Shown here one piece after another: positions 52,787 through 62,498 of a DNA stretch of 64,000 nucleotides; positions within the stretch are counted from its first letter, which is position 1; each line of letters begins with the position of its first letter. This DNA is from Paenibacillus sanguinis 2301083 = DSM 16941 (GTDB lineage: Bacteria > Bacillota > Bacilli > Paenibacillales > Paenibacillaceae), in contig NZ_KB895393.1 in assembly GCF_000374825.1 (NCBI RefSeq), forward strand, positions 1 through 64,000. Reading direction: 5' to 3'. The position numbers and the translations under genes are program-made. A model generated the notes under the pieces. That model was not told the DNA's origin, searched no databases, and worked only from the letters and a program-made list of their open reading frames with translations.

Positions 52787-54337
52787 ATGAGAGCGATTTT
52801 TGCACGAGATATCGGTCGTTTTTTAACAATAAAACTGCTATTCTTGGCTCTGGGATGTGCCCTCTATAGTTTGGCTGAGAGGAAAGGGTTCTCCCTGTCT
52901 TATAGTAACTTTGTACTTTCCGTGATTTCGGATCACTATTATTTGACCTTTTTTATGGTTCCAGTGTTTCTTTATACACTGTATAACCATCTTGAAGATG
53001 ATATGGATTATGTGCTCATTCGATCAAGCAACTTTCCCCGATATTTCGCGGTAAAAGCGGCAGCTATGACGGTGAACATGTCCATTTTCGTTATCATCCA
53101 GCTCGCTGTAATTCTCATCGTCGGAATTGGATTAACCGAGGGTTCGACATTTCCACTCCCTGATCCGGACAATCCCAAGTATGACGTTCTCGTACTCTTC
53201 GGCGAGTATTTTCAGTACTCTTGGCAAGCTACCGTTGTTTCCGCACTTTATATGATCCTTGGACTTAGTGTGCTGTCCATCTTTTTTATGACTCTGCATC
53301 ATTTTTTTGAAAAAAGAATAGTTTCAATTATCACGATTACACTTTACTTTCTCATGGTCTATGGCATGAAGTCCAAAATACCGGAGCTTACCCGGATTCC
53401 GTTCATCTTTATCAATAATTACATTATTTTCATGTATAATCTGACCTATCCCTATGCTTTGCAGGTCAGCTTCGCCTCTCTGGCGCTCATAATGGCTGCT
53501 ATTGTGTTTTTTATCTACAAATACTGGAACAAACGGCCCAGTTGGCAATGGCGTTTCTCGCCAAGAGGAATCGCGCCCTATTACTTATCCCGGCTTTATT
53601 CTCCCGGTAACGTGATGGTGCTTCTCGTATTTGTCGCCGTGCTCTGTCTGTGGAAGCTGCTTCAGATCCGATCTTTTCCGGACAGCACATTGGAGGATTA
53701 CCTCCTCTATACCTTCTGGGGACATGGGCACGGATACTTTCAGTTTACGGATTTTATTGTAATGATATTGATGAATACGATACCCATCTATCTCCTGTCC
53801 GTATTTCTTGAGAATGAGAAAAAAGATCATAGCATCCTGTTCACAATCCGGCTGCGTTCGAAGAGGCACTGGGCAATTTCTATCGTCCGTATCAGCTTCA
53901 TGTTCCTGCTTAGCTACACTCTTCTGCTGACGGCGGGAAGTCTCCTCTTTGCTGTATTTGCCGGCCTGCCTACGGGCGGAATTACCATTATTCCCGGTGT
54001 GCAGCAGAGTGCTTTAGAGATATTTGTCTATATCAGCAGTCTAAAGCTGCTTGATCTGCTTTTTCAGTTTATGTTCCTGCTTGTTGCATTTCTGTTTACC
54101 AGGCAGGTAACCGCAGGTTTTGTCGGTATTTTACTGATGTATTCTCTCTACTTATTACCTTTCCTCTGGACAAAATACATCCCCTTTGGCATGTCCAGCT
54201 TTGCACAAAATGATCGATATATTGTTGAGTCTGGCCAAGGGCTTACTGAAAGTTTTATTTCATTACTACTTGCGGGATTAATAGTTGTCTTGACGGTCTA
54301 CGTACTGTTGGCGGGATATAAAAAACGATTCAAATAA
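52787..54337 (+). CDS. Large ABC transporter permease-like membrane protein
   Basis: Protein of 516 residues with about twelve predicted helices in two halves, six in each (for example ALGCALYSLA, VVSALYMILGLSVLSIFFM, ILLMYSLYLLPFLW). It looks like a duplicated ABC-2 permease. It starts 12 bases after the preceding gene, with AGGAGGGAAAC upstream. The partner ATPase follows by 20 bases. Substrate unknown. Confidence 0.7.
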   Translation: MRAIFARDIGRFLTIKLLFLALGCALYSLAERKGFSLSYSNFVLSVISDHYYLTFFMVPVFLYTLYNHLEDDMDYVLIRSSNFPRYFAVKAAAMTVNMSIFVIIQLAVILIVGIGLTEGSTFPLPDPDNPKYDVLVLFGEYFQYSWQATVVSALYMILGLSVLSIFFMTLHHFFEKRIVSIITITLYFLMVYGMKSKIPELTRIPFIFINNYIIFMYNLTYPYALQVSFASLALIMAAIVFFIYKYWNKRPSWQWRFSPRGIAPYYLSRLYSPGNVMVLLVFVAVLCLWKLLQIRSFPDSTLEDYLLYTFWGHGHGYFQFTDFIVMILMNTIPIYLLSVFLENEKKDHSILFTIRLRSKRHWAISIVRISFMFLLSYTLLLTAGSLLFAVFAGLPTGGITIIPGVQQSALEIFVYISSLKLLDLLFQFMFLLVAFLFTRQVTAGFVGILLMYSLYLLPFLWTKYIPFGMSSFAQNDRYIVESGQGLTESFISLLLAGLIVVLTVYVLLAGYKKRFK

Positions 54338-54357
54338 TAACGATGAAGAGGTGAGCC

Positions 54358-55044
54358 ATGGTGAGTGAAATCAAAGTGGAAGGTGTATCTAAAGCCTTTA
54401 ACGGCATGAGCGTTTTATCCAACATCAATCTGGAAATCGCAAAAGGGTCAACAGTGGGGATTGTTGGAGCAAACGGTAGCGGAAAATCGGTCCTGTTCAA
54501 AATTATTTGCGGATTTACTGCACCGGATCACGGCCGCGTATACGTAAGGAATAAACAGCTGGGAAAAGACTTGGATTTCCCTGAAGAAGTAGGCGTATTT
54601 ATCAACTCACCAGGTTATATTAGCATCTATAGCGGGTTCAAAAACCTAAAGTTCCTTGCTGACATTAAACGCAAAATCGGCAATACCGAAATTAAACAAG
54701 CGATGCAAACCGTAGGCCTCAACCCTGATCTTAAAACAAAAGTAGCTAATTATTCTCTCGGAATGAAGCAAAAACTTGGCATTGCACAAGCCATTATGGA
54801 AGGTCAGGATATTCTTGTTCTGGACGAGCCTTTTAATGCGCTGGACTATCAGACGTATAACGATATGAAGGAAATTATTCTCCGGCTTAAAGAAGAAAAC
54901 AAAACAATTTTGCTCACAAGCCATAACTATGAGGATTTGGAGTCGCTATGCGATACCGTGTATATCATTCAAGGCGGGCATATGGAATTGTTGACCGGGG
55001 AGTTGAGAGAGAAATATTTCAGAAGAGGTTTATCCCATACTTAA
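54358..55044 (+). CDS. ABC transporter ATP-binding protein
   Basis: Protein of 228 residues. Walker A is GIVGANGSGKSVLFK, the signature is SLGMKQKLG, Walker B is ILVLDEPFNALD, and the H-loop is TILLTSHN. This is the class that drives antimicrobial-peptide or NatA-type exporters. The start, with GAAGAGGTGAGCC upstream, is ATG at 54358. It ends the five-gene operon. Confidence 0.93.
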   Translation: MVSEIKVEGVSKAFNGMSVLSNINLEIAKGSTVGIVGANGSGKSVLFKIICGFTAPDHGRVYVRNKQLGKDLDFPEEVGVFINSPGYISIYSGFKNLKFLADIKRKIGNTEIKQAMQTVGLNPDLKTKVANYSLGMKQKLGIAQAIMEGQDILVLDEPFNALDYQTYNDMKEIILRLKEENKTILLTSHNYEDLESLCDTVYIIQGGHMELLTGELREKYFRRGLSHT

Positions 55045-55158
55045 ATTTCGTAAACATTAACTTCAGCGCCGAAGCACCCTGAGACAAAATGGCCGAGAAC
55101 CTTGATAATTACTCAAACCGCACATACATGTATTGAGCTATCGGAGACGATAGCTAAC

Positions 55159-55210
55159 AATAAGGGGTTATCACATATTAGACATGGCTATTATGTGATA
55201 ACCCCTTATT
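55159..55210 (+). terminator. Strong terminator of the LytTR-ABC operon
   Basis: AATAAGGGGTTATCACATA (55159-55177) pairs perfectly with 55192-55210 around a fourteen-base loop. A T-rich tract follows on the plus strand. Confidence 0.9.
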
Positions 55211-55299
55211 TAATAATAGTTTTTTAATTCAAGTCTTGATAATTTTCAGTCTAATACTTTATTTTCTTTTAACAACAATATTCTTGATGTCGGCTCTCC

Positions 55300-57132
55300 C
55301 TACTCCACCGTCACACTCTTCGCCAAATTCCGTGGCTTATCAACATCGTTGCCACGGGCCAGAGAAGCGTAGTAGGCGAGCAACTGCAGTGGGACGACGG
55401 AAATGGCCGGCGTCAGCATTGGCAGAGTCTTCGGAATGGCGAACGCCTGATCCACCGATTTTAGCAGGCCGGGAACATGTTCCTCATGGGTGAAGGCCAT
55501 CACATCCCCGCCACGGGCCTTCACTTCCTTGATATTGCTGACAGTCTTCTCCAGCACGCTATCCTGTGTTGCCAAGGCGATGACCGGCACGCCTTCCTCG
55601 ATCAAAGCCAACGTACCGTGCTTCAGCTCTCCGGCCGCATAGGCTTCGGAATGAATATAGGAGATTTCCTTCAGCTTAAGCGAGCCCTCTTGTACGACCG
55701 CATAGTCGATGCCCCGACCGATAAAGAACAAATGCTCATGCTTGGCGATTTGCTCTGCATACGCCTTGATGGTATCAGACTGAGCGAGTACGCTCTCCAC
55801 CTGTTCTGGCAGAGCATGCATGGCAGCAAGAACATGCGCCACTTCGTCTCCGGATTGCGTGCCACGTACCTGGCTCATGTAGAGCCCCAGCAGATAGAAA
55901 GCAATCAACTGCGACGTATATGCCTTCGTAGAAGCCACGGCAATCTCCGGGCCGGCCAGCGTGGCAATCACATCGTCTGCATCGCGGGCAATCGAGCTGC
56001 CTACCATATTGGTAATGGCCAGCACATGCGCTCCATTGGCTTGCGCTTCGCGCAAGGCTGCCAGCGTGTCAGCCGTCTCCCCGGACTGGCTAACTACAAT
56101 AACCAGGGTATCCGGAGTAATGAGCGGCGAACGGTAACGATACTCCGAAGCTACATCATACATGACTGGAATGCGGACCATCTGTTCGATGGCGGTTCCA
56201 CCCACCAGCCCAGCGTTATAAGCCGTACCACAAGCAACGACATGAATGCTCGTTATGCTGCGAATTTTCTCGTCGGACAATTTTAATCCAGGCAGTACTA
56301 CCTTACGCCCACTTTCGTCGATGCGGCCAAGCATAGTGTCCCGGTAAGCACGCGGCTGTTCATGGATTTCCTTAAGCATGAAATGATCATATCCGCCTTT
56401 TTCTGCCGTCACGGCATCCCAATCGACACGAATCATTTCCCGAGAAATAAAATTCCCCTCAAGGGTCATCAATTCGACACTATCCTTTGTCAAAACGGCC
56501 ATCTCACCGTCGTTCAAAATGTACACGTCACGAGTGTAATTAAGCAATGCGGGAATATCGGAGCCGATAAAGTTCTCCCCATCGCCAAGGCCGATAATTA
56601 ACGGGCTGGCTTGACGGACGGCAACCAGCTTCTCAGGCTCGTATTCGGTCAATACCCCAAGCGCAAAAGCGCCACGCATATGACGAATCGCTTGTTGTAC
56701 AGCCTTTACGATATCTCCCTGGTATTCGCGAGCCACCAAATGGGAAATAACCTCCGTATCTGTCTCCGATACAAAAATATACCCTTGCTCAATCAGCTCT
56801 TCTTTCAGATCCAGATAGTTTTCGACGATCCCGTTGTGAACCACCGAGAACTTCTGCGTATGATCGGTATGCGGATGAGAATTGACATCAGACGGCTTGC
56901 CATGGGTTGCCCAACGGGTATGACCGATCCCGGCCGATCCGGCAAGTGGTGCATTCTCCAGCTTCGTCTCCAAATTAGCCAACCGGCCTTTTGCTTTGGC
57001 AATCTTCAGTCCCTCGGACGTGAACACCGCAATGCCAGCCGAATCGTACCCACGATACTCCAGCTTCTTAAGTCCTTCGATCAATACCGACTGCGTATCC
57101 CGATTCCCAATATATCCAACAATACCACACAT
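55300..57132 (-). CDS. glmS: Glucosamine-6-phosphate synthase (GlmS)
   Basis: Amidotransferase of 610 residues that makes glucosamine-6-phosphate from fructose-6-phosphate and glutamine, the first step to UDP-GlcNAc. The N-terminal glutaminase has the nucleophile Cys2 (MCGIVGYIG) and GHTRWATHG. Two SIS isomerase domains follow (VACGTAYNAG, SQSGETADT, IGRGIDYAV). The C-terminus is NLAKSVTVE, as in the family. It is preceded by the glmS ribozyme and a 245-base leader. The start is the only sensible ATG, with GGAGG upstream. Confidence 0.97.
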   Translation of the reverse strand: MCGIVGYIGNRDTQSVLIEGLKKLEYRGYDSAGIAVFTSEGLKIAKAKGRLANLETKLENAPLAGSAGIGHTRWATHGKPSDVNSHPHTDHTQKFSVVHNGIVENYLDLKEELIEQGYIFVSETDTEVISHLVAREYQGDIVKAVQQAIRHMRGAFALGVLTEYEPEKLVAVRQASPLIIGLGDGENFIGSDIPALLNYTRDVYILNDGEMAVLTKDSVELMTLEGNFISREMIRVDWDAVTAEKGGYDHFMLKEIHEQPRAYRDTMLGRIDESGRKVVLPGLKLSDEKIRSITSIHVVACGTAYNAGLVGGTAIEQMVRIPVMYDVASEYRYRSPLITPDTLVIVVSQSGETADTLAALREAQANGAHVLAITNMVGSSIARDADDVIATLAGPEIAVASTKAYTSQLIAFYLLGLYMSQVRGTQSGDEVAHVLAAMHALPEQVESVLAQSDTIKAYAEQIAKHEHLFFIGRGIDYAVVQEGSLKLKEISYIHSEAYAAGELKHGTLALIEEGVPVIALATQDSVLEKTVSNIKEVKARGGDVMAFTHEEHVPGLLKSVDQAFAIPKTLPMLTPAISVVPLQLLAYYASLARGNDVDKPRNLAKSVTVE

Positions 57133-57240
57133 AATTATATTTTCCTCCGTTTCGTTCTTACAAGATGGTTATTAACCGTAAGAAGCGAACGCGAAAGAAA
57201 CCTCGCGCGATATACCGAAACAAGAACATATTTAATTGTC

Positions 57241-57258
57241 AAAAAGCAACTGCTTTTT
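57241..57258 (-). other. Palindromic hairpin in the glmS leader
   Basis: AAAAAGCAACTGCTTTTT forms a seven-base-pair stem with a small loop between the ribozyme and glmS. Its 3' arm is a T-run on the minus strand, so it could act as a weak terminator or a processing site. Confidence 0.3.
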
Positions 57259-57377
57259 ATGAGTTCAGTCAAATCTCTCACGACAAATCATGATGCTTCG
57301 TCTACCGCAGAGTTTTCCCCCGCGTCCGTCTGCTTACGCGACACTCATCAAATTCATGAATGAATATCGTATTCCAT

Positions 57378-57652
57378 CTGTCCGCATGGTTTGTGGGAAC
57401 GGTCGCCCATTCCTTTTGCCCACACAGTTACGGTGTGATGTGACACCGGGAGGCCCCCGCCGAACATTTCGAACACCTCCACCTCGTCAGCTTCCAAGCT
57501 GCCGCCACCTTCCTCTGAAGCGTCTTATAAGGTCCAACAGTCTCATCCCTCGCAAGCTGGCCTACAGCCCTTGCCATGAGAATGAGTGAAATCCCTTATT
57601 CGCAAAAATAAATCTCCAGATTCATGTGCGCGCACGCTGAAGCTCTGGCGCT
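57378..57652 (-). promoter_or_regulatory. glmS ribozyme (glucosamine-6-phosphate riboswitch)
   Basis: On the minus strand the leader holds the conserved ribozyme blocks in order: AGCGCCAGA starting at 57652, the GACGAGGUGGAGG segment (57488 down), CGGCGG...CUCCCGGUGU with the CACACCG partner near 57431-57455, and AAACCAUGCGGACAG ending at 57378. In bacilli this RNA cleaves itself 5' of the GCGCC end when glucosamine-6-phosphate binds, and lowers glmS expression. The P1 insert between the first two blocks is longer than in B. subtilis. The catalytic core looks complete. Confidence 0.93.
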
Positions 57653-57786
57653 TAACTTTCCAATAACCTCACGACCCTCGCTCTCTTTTCTCGAATATGC
57701 TTAATTATATGCACCTTCGCACGTTTTGGCAATGATCAACTTGTCCCGATTGCGTAGGCCCGTCCGGATTAACCCGCCGACACTAA

Positions 57787-57828
57787 GAAAAACCGCCCCT
57801 CCGAAGCCATGCTCCGAGAACAGCGGTT
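57787..57828 (-). terminator. Terminator after glmM
   Basis: AACCGC (57791-57796) pairs with GCGGTT (57823-57828), with a partial inner stem. On the minus strand five T residues follow. It separates glmM from the glmS leader. Confidence 0.72.
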
Positions 57829-57865
57829 AATGTACATTGACCGTAATAATAGCATGAAACCGAGT

Positions 57866-59206
57866 TTAAACGAGCTCTTTCTCCACAACGCCCACAATAT
57901 GAGCCACCAGCTTCTCCAGCTCATTTTTCTCCGGCCCCTCGGCCATGACGCGGATCAGAGACTCCGTACCGGACGGACGAACCAGTACCCGGCCATTATC
58001 ACCTAACGCACGCTCCACTTCGGCTACAGCAGCACCGATGGCGATATTGCCTTCATATTTGCTCTTATCCTGTACACGTACATTGACCAGTACCTGCGGA
58101 TATTGCTTCATAATTTGCTTCAATTCGCTTAGTGACTTGCCCGAGGCCAGCAAAGTATCCACCAATTGAATGGCCGTCAGGATGCCGTCGCCGGTCGTGT
58201 TGTAGTCGAGGAAAATAACATGACCCGACTGCTCGCCACCCAGATTGTACCCGCCGCGCAGCATTTCTGCCATCACATAACGGTCGCCTACCGCAGTCTG
58301 CTGCGTATTTAAAGCCAGCTTTTTAGTCGCCTTATAGAAGCCGAAATTGCTCATCACCGTGGAGACCACCGTGTTATCCTTTAGCTTTCCTGCCTTCTTC
58401 ATAGCGTCGCCGCAAATGCACAGAATGTAATCTCCATCCACTTCTTGACCCAGCTCGTCAATGGCAATCAAACGGTCAGCATCTCCATCAAAAGCAAGCC
58501 CCAAGTGAGCCCCCAGCTTTACGACTTCTTCCTTCAAGCGCTCAGGGTGCGTAGAACCACAGTGGTCATTAATATTGAGACCATTAGGCTCTGCGGCCAG
58601 CGTGTGCACCTCGGCCCCCAGTTCACGAAATAGCTTGGGCGCCAGCTCATAAGCCGCACCATTGGCACAATCCAATACAACCTTTAATCCTTGAAAGGAA
58701 GAACTGATCGTTGTCTTTAAATGCTCTAAGTATTTGAGCTTCGAATCGTTATCTACAGTTACGGTGCCTAAACCCCCGCCGACAGGCCGTGGCAACTCAT
58801 CCGTTTCCTTATCCAGCAAGGCCTCAATTTCCAGCTCTGTTTCGTCGGACAATTTAAATCCGTCACTCCCGAAGAACTTGATTCCGTTATCCTCAACGGG
58901 GTTATGGGAAGCAGAGATCATGACCCCGGCATCCGCTTGCAGCAAGCGCGTTAGATATGCAACTACGGGCGTGGAAACAACGCCTAAACGAATGACGTCC
59001 GCACCGATAGACAGCAGTCCCGCAATCAATGACGATTCAAGCATTAAGCCTGAAATACGCGTGTCCATCCCGATGACAACCTTCGGCTTATGCGCTTGCC
59101 CGGTCAGTACATAACCTCCGCAACGCCCGATTTGATAAGCCAATTCTGCCGTCAATTCCTGGTTAGCAATGCCCCTTACTCCATCTGTTCCAAAATACTT
59201 CCCCAT
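57866..59206 (-). CDS. glmM: Phosphoglucosamine mutase (GlmM)
   Basis: About 446 residues from the ATG at 59206, seven bases after GAAGGAG. It converts glucosamine-6-phosphate to the 1-phosphate. The N-terminus is [12 protein letters not shown], the catalytic serine lies in [18 protein letters not shown], the metal site is AFDGDADRL, and the substrate loop is [12 protein letters not shown]. It is the middle of the cdaA-cdaR-glmM-glmS block. In Bacillus, CdaR and GlmM both modulate CdaA. Confidence 0.96.
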   Translation of the reverse strand: MGKYFGTDGVRGIANQELTAELAYQIGRCGGYVLTGQAHKPKVVIGMDTRISGLMLESSLIAGLLSIGADVIRLGVVSTPVVAYLTRLLQADAGVMISASHNPVEDNGIKFFGSDGFKLSDETELEIEALLDKETDELPRPVGGGLGTVTVDNDSKLKYLEHLKTTISSSFQGLKVVLDCANGAAYELAPKLFRELGAEVHTLAAEPNGLNINDHCGSTHPERLKEEVVKLGAHLGLAFDGDADRLIAIDELGQEVDGDYILCICGDAMKKAGKLKDNTVVSTVMSNFGFYKATKKLALNTQQTAVGDRYVMAEMLRGGYNLGGEQSGHVIFLDYNTTGDGILTAIQLVDTLLASGKSLSELKQIMKQYPQVLVNVRVQDKSKYEGNIAIGAAVAEVERALGDNGRVLVRPSGTESLIRVMAEGPEKNELEKLVAHIVGVVEKELV

Positions 59207-59315
59207 CATTCCACTCCTTCGACATTTTGCAAGGATCACAAGCTTTACTGGATCCTAATTGTTCATTGTATTATTTTTCTATTCTCCCATGATCCTCAGA
59301 TCATTCCCCGTATCC

Positions 59316-60704
59316 CTACGTTTCATTGCCTGAGGGAGAAGCATTATCTGGCACTGGCTCCTGCTCGTGATCCTGATTCTCCTCAGAGTCTGGAGGCTCA
59401 TTTTCCGAAGAATGCTGTCCATTCGTAGATGAATCTGGCGTGTCCTCGGGTACTCCCGTAGTGGGACTTCCTTTCTCAGTCAGCTCCACTTCAACCGTTA
59501 GGTTGAGGGACGGGTCAGACATTTTGACATGAGCAGGCAACGTCACCTCTACAGGAATGGTATGTGTGCCCACGCCCAAGGGTGACAGATCAGCCATCAG
59601 ATGAATGTCTTCCAGCTTTAATTTCTCCAAGGCCTCAAGTGTGCCCGAAAGGGTCAGGGTCAGCTTGCGGTCTGCTGGCCTGACCCATTTGACGTCATAT
59701 AAAGGATTTAAGTTAAGGAGGCTTACCGGGACTCCTTCGATTTGCTGCTCGGCAGCAGGCTTTACAACCAACGTAATGGTTACAGAGCCCGGCTCGATTT
59801 TCTCAAAACCTTCCGGTGGAGTCAAGTCCACCGAGAACTGTGCACCGTCAGGGCTACCATCAAAGCGGCTTAGATCCACAGTAACCGGATAAGAAGTGAT
59901 GCTCTCCAGAGCTTCCTTAGGCCCATACAGGGCCACTCCCTCTACATCCGTCTCAATCCCCTCTAGCATATATCCGTGGGGCAAACTCCCCGTGTGGAGC
60001 ACCTCTAAGGGCACATTCTTGTATAGCTTGTTGATCGGAACATCCACTTCGATGGAAGCCGGGGATATCTCAGCGTTCTCTATCGGATCGCCCTGCTTAT
60101 CATATGCGGTCAGCTTCACACTTTTTCCCTTCACGGAATCCGTTAGCCCGCTGACGTCCACAACTCCTTGGACCTTGCTAAGCTCTTCAACTTCGCTCAC
60201 TGGCAAAGTTACGTCTACGTTCCCGTCTCCAGCCACAATGGGAATTCCGGCAACCATTCCGTCATCCGGTTCCCCCTTGACCACAATCGATACGGGAAGC
60301 GTGCGCGTCTCCTTGGCTTCAATCGTTACCTTCACAATGGAAGGGTCCATTGACACCAATTGTACCCCGGGAGGCAGCTCATGAGTTAGAGGTAACGTGA
60401 ATGTACCCGGACCTACATTGTCCAAATTCAGGCGCACCTTATAATCGGAGAAATTCGTAGTCAGATCGATTCGTCTCCCCTTGACCTCCATCCGGACACT
60501 ATCTGGTTCCAGATCATATAGCACATACTTGTCCTCGTCAAATCCCGTAACTTCTATTTTAACGTTATCAATGATTCTTGGTTGCGCCAATTTCGTGGAA
60601 TCCACTGGGGTCCCACTATCCAAATGCACCATAGCCCACAAAATAATGCTGAGAAACAGCGCGATCACCTTGGCAAAATTGTTATGAGTCAGCCACTTAT
60701 CCAT
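59316..60704 (-). CDS. cdaR: CdaA regulatory protein (YbbR/CdaR)
   Basis: About 462 residues from the ATG at 60704 (GGAGG nine bases before). It has an N-terminal membrane helix (VIALFLSIILWAMVH) and an extracytoplasmic part of four YbbR repeats of about 85 residues each, ending in a Ser/Glu/Pro-rich tail. CdaR binds and controls the diadenylate cyclase CdaA. It overlaps cdaA by eight bases. Confidence 0.93.
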   Translation of the reverse strand: MDKWLTHNNFAKVIALFLSIILWAMVHLDSGTPVDSTKLAQPRIIDNVKIEVTGFDEDKYVLYDLEPDSVRMEVKGRRIDLTTNFSDYKVRLNLDNVGPGTFTLPLTHELPPGVQLVSMDPSIVKVTIEAKETRTLPVSIVVKGEPDDGMVAGIPIVAGDGNVDVTLPVSEVEELSKVQGVVDVSGLTDSVKGKSVKLTAYDKQGDPIENAEISPASIEVDVPINKLYKNVPLEVLHTGSLPHGYMLEGIETDVEGVALYGPKEALESITSYPVTVDLSRFDGSPDGAQFSVDLTPPEGFEKIEPGSVTITLVVKPAAEQQIEGVPVSLLNLNPLYDVKWVRPADRKLTLTLSGTLEALEKLKLEDIHLMADLSPLGVGTHTIPVEVTLPAHVKMSDPSLNLTVEVELTEKGSPTTGVPEDTPDSSTNGQHSSENEPPDSEENQDHEQEPVPDNASPSGNET

Positions 60705-61527
60705 TTTTGCCGGCCTCCTTCCGTTTACGGAATGGCCCGCGCATTTCCTTCGCTCCGGAGTTTGGTCCAAGCTCCTCATACAGCTTCGATATTAAGGATT
60801 CCTCCTTGATATCTCGCACGACTTGTCCGTCGATAGCCAAGGAGATTTGTCCAGTCTCCTCAGATACTACGATTGAGATGGCATCTCCTACCTCACTAAT
60901 GCCGATGGCAGCACGATGCCGTGTTCCCAGCTCCTTGCTGATGAACGGGTTCTCCGATAAAGGCAAATAACAAGCGGCTGCGGCTATCTTATGCCCTTGA
61001 ACAATAACCGCTCCATCATGGAGCGGAGTATTAGGTATGAAAATGTTAATCAGTAGCTGCGAAGAAATCATTGACTGCATCGGGATGCCTGATTCGGTAT
61101 ATTCATTAAGCCCCGTATCTCGTTCAAAGACAATTAAGGCCCCTATTTTTCTACGGGATAAATAATTTACGGCTTTAATAATCTCACTGATTTCCTTCCC
61201 GAATTCCTCTTCATCCACCGTATTGCGTCCAAACAGCTTGCCCCGGCCAAGCTGCTCCAGAGCGCGCCGAAGCTCAGGCTGGAAGATGATGAACACAGCT
61301 AATACCCCAAACGTGAACATTTGGTTCATTAGCCATTTTAATGTATATAAATCAAACCAGGTACTGAGTGCCCAGATTAAGACGAGCACCAGAATCCCTT
61401 TGAGCAGTTGAACCGCTCTTGTTCCGCGTACAAGCAAAATCAGATGATATATAATATAGGTAACAATCAGAATATCAATGACATCCTTGATGGTATCCTG
61501 CCAAGTCAAATTCATAAAATAATTCAT
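60697..61527 (-). CDS. cdaA: Diadenylate cyclase CdaA (DacA)
   Basis: About 276 residues from the ATG at 61527; the ribosome binding site is GGGGG-like and weak. Three N-terminal membrane helices are followed by the DAC domain with NTPLHDGAVIV and GTRHRAAIG, the DGA and RHR motifs that make c-di-AMP from ATP. c-di-AMP governs potassium and cell-wall homeostasis. It is the first gene of the cdaA-cdaR-glmM transcript, and is separated from rsiW by a terminator. Confidence 0.95.
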   Translation of the reverse strand: MNYFMNLTWQDTIKDVIDILIVTYIIYHLILLVRGTRAVQLLKGILVLVLIWALSTWFDLYTLKWLMNQMFTFGVLAVFIIFQPELRRALEQLGRGKLFGRNTVDEEEFGKEISEIIKAVNYLSRRKIGALIVFERDTGLNEYTESGIPMQSMISSQLLINIFIPNTPLHDGAVIVQGHKIAAAACYLPLSENPFISKELGTRHRAAIGISEVGDAISIVVSEETGQISLAIDGQVVRDIKEESLISKLYEELGPNSGAKEMRGPFRKRKEAGKNG

Positions 61528-61692
61528 GGTGCGACCCCCGATATGTCCCTTGCAGACCTTCACAGTCTCCACAAGAAAACGATATGTAAGCATCAATGCT
61601 TGTCTCTATAGGCTTCCCCTAACTAATAGGTTATAACGTTCATCAGACAGATGCAAGCGCCGGGTTAAAAAACCAGCAACAGCACAGCAAAT

Positions 61693-61721
61693 AAAAGAGC
61701 GCCTACCCCGAGGGGAGGCGC
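61693..61721 (-). terminator. Terminator after rsiW
   Basis: GCGCCTACCCC (61699-61709) pairs with GGGGAGGCGC (61712-61721). On the minus strand four T residues follow. It splits sigW-rsiW from cdaA. Confidence 0.82.
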
Positions 61722-61745
61722 CAAATTTTCTTCTTTCCGACAATG

Positions 61746-62366
61746 CTACCTATAGGCGACTTCCGTAAATGTATTGGTGATTCTATACCAGATCAAGTCA
61801 AGCGCCTGGTCAATCTGCTTAACCTCTCCCGCAATATGCGCTGTGGATGCCTGATAATAGGAACCGTCAATCACCGTCAAGTTGCCCTGAACCTCTCCAT
61901 AGATTTCGGCCTTCCCATTCTGGATCGTCAGATTGCCGGCAATTTTGGAGTTGCTGGGCACGGTAACCGTGTCGCCCTGAATAATTACCTGTTCCAGGTC
62001 TGCCCCTTTCACAACAAGCTGATCATCGCTATCCCAAATCGAAACGGCGCTGAATACCATGACCAATAGGAACATGGCTGCTGCCGTCAATGCGGGGTGT
62101 CGACGGATCCACTGAATCCAAGCCTGCTGTTTGGGTTGCTTGGGGATCTGACTGATAATCCGATTGACCAGTTCATCGGGCGCTGAAACATTCGTGTGCT
62201 GCTTGATCGCTGCGAACAACAGCATTTCGGTCTGCTCCAGTTCCTTGAATTGCTTCTGGCATTCAGGACAGCACTCCAGGTGCTGCTTCAACTGTTCAGC
62301 ATCAGCACGGCTTAATTCGCCGTCAAGATAATCATGCATCAATGAGGAAGCTTGTTTGCATTCCAT
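61746..62366 (-). CDS. rsiW: Anti-sigma-W factor RsiW-like
   Basis: About 206 residues from the ATG at 62366 (AAAGGA nine bases before). An N-terminal zinc-finger anti-sigma domain has HLECCPEC, the H-x3-C-x2-C pattern. A membrane helix follows near residue 100 (LTAAAMFLLVMVFSAVSIW). An extracellular part of about 85 residues includes repeats IIQGDTVTVPSNSKIAGN. It holds SigW inactive until cut by site-1/RasP proteolysis. The extracellular part resembles a polymer-forming (bactofilin-like) strand repeat. Confidence 0.88.
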   Translation of the reverse strand: MECKQASSLMHDYLDGELSRADAEQLKQHLECCPECQKQFKELEQTEMLLFAAIKQHTNVSAPDELVNRIISQIPKQPKQQAWIQWIRRHPALTAAAMFLLVMVFSAVSIWDSDDQLVVKGADLEQVIIQGDTVTVPSNSKIAGNLTIQNGKAEIYGEVQGNLTVIDGSYYQASTAHIAGEVKQIDQALDLIWYRITNTFTEVAYR

Positions 62367-62443
62367 ATCAGCCAATCCTTTCAAGTGTCATTCTATGCGA
62401 AAACGCTATGCACGGCTAAGACACTAGTCGTCCTATCTTACAA

Positions 62444-62469
62444 TACGTAGCGGTTCTCAAAACGTTTCA
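62444..62469 (-). promoter_or_regulatory. Consensus sigma-W promoter before rsiW
   Basis: On the minus strand TGAAAC (62464-62469) and CGTA (62444-62447) are exactly 16 bases apart, the ECF sigma-W pattern. It lies between sigW and rsiW, so it would add to expression of the anti-sigma gene and, by read-through, of genes downstream. Confidence 0.82.
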
Positions 62470-62498
62470 ACTAAAATTGAAGGCCCCAAGCGACCATG

